A DNA stretch of 64,000 nucleotides, taken from contig CAJQUW010001431.1 in assembly GCA_907163375.1 (NCBI GenBank), positions 310,001 to 374,000 on the forward strand. The letters run 5' to 3'. Shown here one piece after another: positions 60,048-64,000 of this stretch; within the stretch, counting starts at the first letter, position 1; each line of letters opens with the position of its first letter. Under the pieces are notes generated by a model that did no database searches, was not told the DNA's origin, and saw nothing but the letters and a program-made list of their open reading frames with translations. Source of the stretch: Prostheceraeus crozeri. Its lineage: Eukaryota; Platyhelminthes; Polycladida; Euryleptidae. A program made the position numbers and the translations under genes.

Positions 60048-60144
60048 CATGCCTAGCTTTTTCAAGCATCAATGATCCGTACAGCCTCGGCCGCTATGCG
60101 GCCTCGGCTGTGCGACTCATTGATGCTTTCAAAATCTAGGCATG
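60048..60144. repeat. 97-bp hairpin with GC-rich core
   Basis: A fold-back from CATGCCTAG to CTAGGCATG with arms of about 45 bp. The outer arms contain AAGCATCAATGA against TCATTGATGCTT. The tip is CAGCCTCGGCCGC-TAT-GCGGCCTCGGCTG, far richer in G+C than its surroundings. No target duplication or coding frame. It could be a tiny MITE or a transcribed hairpin. Confidence 0.75.
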
Positions 60145-60676
60145 ATTGGCATATTGAATGCGACTATCATAGAGATCAGCTATATATGCTATTGTCGTAC
60201 TATATTGTCTGGAGAGGACAAAAGATAACTAGGATGGTAGCAATTTGGACTCTGACAGCGGGTACAGTTTAGGATTTTCTGTCCTTATTTACAGATAACT
60301 TCTGATGTAAATGGCGTTTCACCTATATTTTTCATGTGGAATGAGATCCAGATGAGAGATGTCAGCTGTTTGAATATGAATAAAATTGGACCGTTAACAA
60401 ATTCTGTAGACGACGGAATGAAGGAAACATAAGAAAATTTATCTTATGACCACAGACACACGATTCTTGTTTCCATTTTTTGCATGATAGATCTTAATAA
60501 TCCATTGCAGACGATCCTTAGCAGAGCGAAATTCCAACATGCTTCTAAACGATTCTACAAACGATTTTTTTTTGATTTCATCTTTAATGGTTGATCATTG
60601 ATTTTCATTAATTGATAGTCGTTGTGAATGAATTATCTTTCATGCTCTTAGAAGACACTAGTCTCATGCTATAAAG

Positions 60677-62487
60677 CAGGGTTGTGGAGCCGGAGCCTTA
60701 AGGAGCCGATGGTTTTGGTCGGAGCCGGAGCCGATTTATCACAAAGGCTCCGGCTCCGATAGTTTGAGCTTTGATATAAATCTAGAATTTTGACAGGTAT
60801 TAATTGGCATCATAAAAAAATTAAATCATTTGAAATCTAAAGATACGAGATTGTCTTTTATGTCTTTTAAGTATACCAATGATCTGTCCTCCACGATATC
60901 TTTCTTTGCAGTTGCCGCCTTCTTTTGTATTATATGTAAGCTTATTATATTTACACACATGTGCAATATTTTTTTATTACATATGTTTCGTAAGACTAAT
61001 TTCCATAGCTTTTAGTGACAACGTATTCTCCAAAATCCATTAATTTGAAGACTTGTTATATGCATGCTAACTAGATGATTGTAGATTCCTAGAGACAAGT
61101 CGCCAGTCATTTATGTAAACATTTCCAGTTCAGTCAGCAAAGATAATATAGCTACATTTCTTGCGCAATGTCTTAAATCTAATATGGTTACTATGTAGGT
61201 TACCATCTATCGGTATGGCTACTGGCGGAAGCTACTGGCATCTGTGACAATGCCAATTTCCTTAGATTGTATTGTAGGCTCTTGTGCAGTCCCCCCACCT
61301 ACATTTTTCAAAACAATCGATTATTCAATTTGATCAATTTTGATTGGAGGGATAACTCTTCACACTCACACGAATGACCTGACTACAAGTCCTCGCATGG
61401 CTATAGCAATAATCGACCCAACCACTTCTAGTAGCGCCTTATTATTCTAAAGGTATCTCATTCACAATGAATTTACTTTGACTTCAAAATTCAAAGGGTA
61501 TATTTTAATGCGAAAAAACCCGAAGGCAAATTACAACGTTGACTTGCTGACGAAGTTTGCGACTATGACATCGCAATTACCCACGTAGATTTTTACAACA
61601 GCACGGAATGCTTCACTCAAACCGGTGATGCTGAAGCGGACATCCAATGGTGCTGCATCTTTTGACCAGAGAAAAAATGGGTGGGGGGAGGACTGCACAA
61701 GAGCCGTATTGTGTAATAATATTTCCCCAAATGTCATAGACCTGTGGATATCAAGAATTTTCATTATTATTTTTTCCGTCTGTCAACACTTTATGCTGAT
61801 ATCATGTTGACTTATATGTAAACAATAAAAAAAGACTGAGACGCTCTCAATAAAGGCGCCTTTTGACCTCCCTTTTCTATTGTCTATGACATTAAACCGC
61901 ACGCGCATTCGAAAGCTAGCAAAGTAGATGGGATTTACCCTTTCCATGTTCGAGTAGATACAGGCCCTACAAGCTATTTAGAGGCATACGTTATCCAGTT
62001 TCAAGTTCAAGCTTTGTTAAAAAGCTTATACTACTATTCGGCCCCTGTGACGGCTAATTAGGTATATCATCATCACTCATGTGGTCTTATTTAATGTAGC
62101 CTCGTAGTAGACTGGTTGCAGGCTAGACCAATTTATATTTAGCCAGTGCGGGAGATCTTTATCTAATTTAACCAATTCAGGCTATAACTTTATTTTATCT
62201 TTCAGAGATAGTCAATTCATGCAAAAATATATGACAAGTATGTTATTTATCATTATATTAGGCTATTATCATTTTTATTATTAACTTAAGTCGTTGCTTG
62301 TTAATGAAAACTAATTTGATGATTGTAGCAAGCCTCTAAAGGCCACACCGTTATCCAAAAAACCCGTTCAACGGATCCAGGATAACCAGCATAGATAGAA
62401 CCTGAATTTGAAGTCGGAGCCGGAGCCTTTCACATCAGTGTCGTGGAGCCGGAGCCGATGAGATAACGCATCGGCTCCACAGCCCTG
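60677..62487. mobile_element. Non-autonomous hAT DNA transposon
   Basis: Starts CAGGGTTGTGGAGCCGGAGCC and ends, inverted, CAGGGCTGTGGAGCCGATGC, with further GGAGCCGGAGCC motifs inside both ends. An exact 8-bp target duplication CTATAAAG lies at 60669-60676 and 62488-62495. These are hAT hallmarks. No transposase motif is recognised in its 1811 bp. An antisense frame at 61531-61764 reads MKILDIHRSMTFGEILLHNT and has no known match. It sits in intron 2 of the host gene. Confidence 0.9.
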
Positions 62488-63286
62488 CTATAAAGCACCC
62501 AAATGCATTGTTAGCATGTTTATCAAGAGTTTTCTGTTCTGTTTATTAGACTTTTCACGTCTAATCGTCCACAATTATCACTACAGGATTTCAGTTACAA
62601 TTCATTGATACGTTCATGTAGCGTCAATGAGAGATGTTGTTGCATATTGTTGCTGCTTACGTCTAATGTAAGCAAACATTAAATATTAAATGTTTTCCTT
62701 TTGATGAGTCGACAGGCAGATTTGCAAACTGTACAAAATTAATAACACATCTAGAAATGACTGTGCTTTGAATTAATATTGTCTCCGTTATGAATGAATG
62801 TTTGAGATATTTCATGTCCACTCTAGGTAACATAGATATTTAACAATCCAACCTCCATGGCGGCTATGTTCAGGAAAATTTGACCAGTGCAGTGGAGCAT
62901 TGAAATCCTAAAGAGGAATCCAAGAGCCTCTTTACGCGGGTTTTCAAAGCTTAAAATACCCCAGGTGAAATAAGTACAAAGCTTAATATCCTGCAGTTTC
63001 ACTTAATCGAACTACAGAGGTGAAAAAACATTTCTCAGTTTCTGCACGCATATTGAACAACTCACCACAAAGTGCTTTCTATATATCTACATAAGCGTAC
63101 ACGTCTGATTTCATGTGAAATCATTTATGTTATTTTTGAGCCTCATTGATTGAGAAATAAATAATAGATAATCTGTTAACTAACACAATTGGAAATTCAT
63201 TCTTTTGATGGTAACTCATATACAATCAAGTGAATGTGACTTTCTTTAGATATTTCGGCCTGATTTCTATTTTTATCACTTTACAG

Positions 63287-63407
63287 CGGTGATATGGGAA
63301 CAATTGAAATGAAGTCCGGTAACGTCATTACAGCTTCTTATGCCGTGACAGTTGATCCGAAGCAAGTCGGTCACAAATGGAAAGACGAGCCTGATAGTTA
63401 TTATTCG
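63287..63407 (+). CDS. Host gene, coding exon 3 (unknown product)
   Basis: Acceptor CACTTTACAG, donor GTAAGA at 63408. Entered at phase 2 it completes Ser (AG+C) and reads 40 codons, GDMGTIEMKSGNVITASYAV to EPDSYYS, leaving phase 0. The pattern of short hydrophobic and polar alternation suggests beta strands. The phase match to exon 2, good signals on both sides and ordinary codon use argue for a real exon. The gene continues beyond the window. Confidence 0.7.
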
Positions 63408-64000
63408 GTAAGAAATGAAGAATTTTTGGAAGCTAATCGGCTGATGCAGCTGCAGTATGAAATTTCACCATGTCACAAATTATAGACATCTGGTACATCT
63501 TCCTCAACGAGTGAATCTTTTATGAAGCCAGTTTTTTGACAGTCACTTTATGGACCTTGTATCACCTACAGCAAATCCCATCACGTATGTGTTTTCATAT
63601 GCTGCAAGTTGTAGCCCAATTTTGCAATAACGTTGTTAAGTCTTCATATGTCGGCCATCTGAAGCTTAGGGAAACATAATATAATAGGGTTTCATCTCGC
63701 GATATCCCTCTCAGTTGCTGACACATCGATCTTATCAGCTGTTAAGAAAACCGATTAACAATTAACAGTGCACGTTTTGGTGTGGCAGTCTCCCTACTAT
63801 GTCTTATGTAGACTAACTCACTCTGATTCCTCATATTCTTTTCCTTCATATTTTCGAAATTACTTTTGTACTACTATCTGATAAATGTGAGTAACATAAT
63901 TGCATAGAATTTCAATCTGCAGATACCGTTTTCAAAATCAATCGTGATATGGTCATGCTCATTGGGAGAATCAATTTCGTTAAATTTCAATAATCATTAT
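63408..64000 (+). other. Host gene intron 3 (start only)
   Basis: Begins GTAAGA and continues to the window edge. No further exon is recognised. Confidence 0.45.

Larger units (their letters stand above)
53675..63286 (+). other. Host gene intron 2 (about 9.6 kb)
   Basis: Bounded by GTAATA and TTTATCACTTTACAG. It holds an inverted repeat with hammerhead-like core, a LINE remnant, a Penelope-like element, a GC-cored hairpin and a hAT element, listed separately. The rest (58.7-60.0 and 62.5-63.2 kb in particular) shows nothing I can support. Confidence 0.5.

Noticed and set aside
61531-61764. Minus-strand host gene inside the hAT element
   Set aside because: 77 residues without a recognised motif, at a length expected by chance, and inside a mobile element.
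1-64000. tRNA, rRNA or CRISPR features
   Set aside because: No cloverleaf-like tract, rRNA core or regular spacer array was seen on either strand by eye. A covariance scan was not possible here.

Overview
The window looks like invertebrate animal DNA. It is AT-rich, genes are cut into small exons by very long introns, GT-AG splice sites are visible, and it holds a mix of Ty3/Gypsy, BEL/Pao, RTE-type LINE, Penelope-like, Tc1 and hAT elements. The phylum cannot be fixed from the sequence alone. No rRNA, tRNA or CRISPR array was seen.

Host genes are sparse. The best case is a + strand gene starting at 49281 (N-terminus MAEKSYQPLGY) with further exons at 53533-53674 and 63287-63407. The splice phases of all three agree, and the gene runs off the right edge. 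A second, weaker candidate is a + strand pair of exons at 3427-3517 and 9599-9738, also phase-compatible. I recognise neither protein. A third candidate first exon (47406-47504) lies in a duplicated block.

Layout. 0-9.9 kb: a repeat-rich left end, a small Gypsy fossil, a minisatellite-bearing element, and the two candidate exons. 9.93-14.54 kb: a Gypsy element (minus strand) with two identical 162-bp LTRs and a 5-bp target duplication, the youngest-looking insertion here. 14.9-18.5 kb: a fold-back element, a second minisatellite element and an old LINE. 18.5-23.6 kb: no gene seen. 23.6-31.1 kb: one minus-strand RTE-like LINE cut by two later insertions, a second Gypsy element (24272-28436) and a hAT element (29646-30564), each with a clear target duplication.

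31.2-48 kb: a diverged segmental duplication. Copy A (about 32.24-35.75 kb) was hit by a Tc1 element at a TA. Copy B (about 36.84-47.93 kb) was hit by a BEL/Pao element (37322-47134), which was itself hit by a third Gypsy element (42765-46891). LTR divergence agrees with the nesting: the inner Gypsy LTRs differ at 2 of 142 sites, the BEL LTRs at about 7 of 197. A GC-rich 49-bp core with an 18-bp perfect palindrome is much better conserved between the copies than its flanks.

49.3-64 kb: the host gene. Its two long introns carry small LINE and Gypsy fossils, a decayed LINE, a Penelope-like element with a head-to-head inverted 5' arm and a GIY-YIG endonuclease, a 97-bp GC-cored hairpin, and a 1.8-kb hAT element with an 8-bp target duplication.
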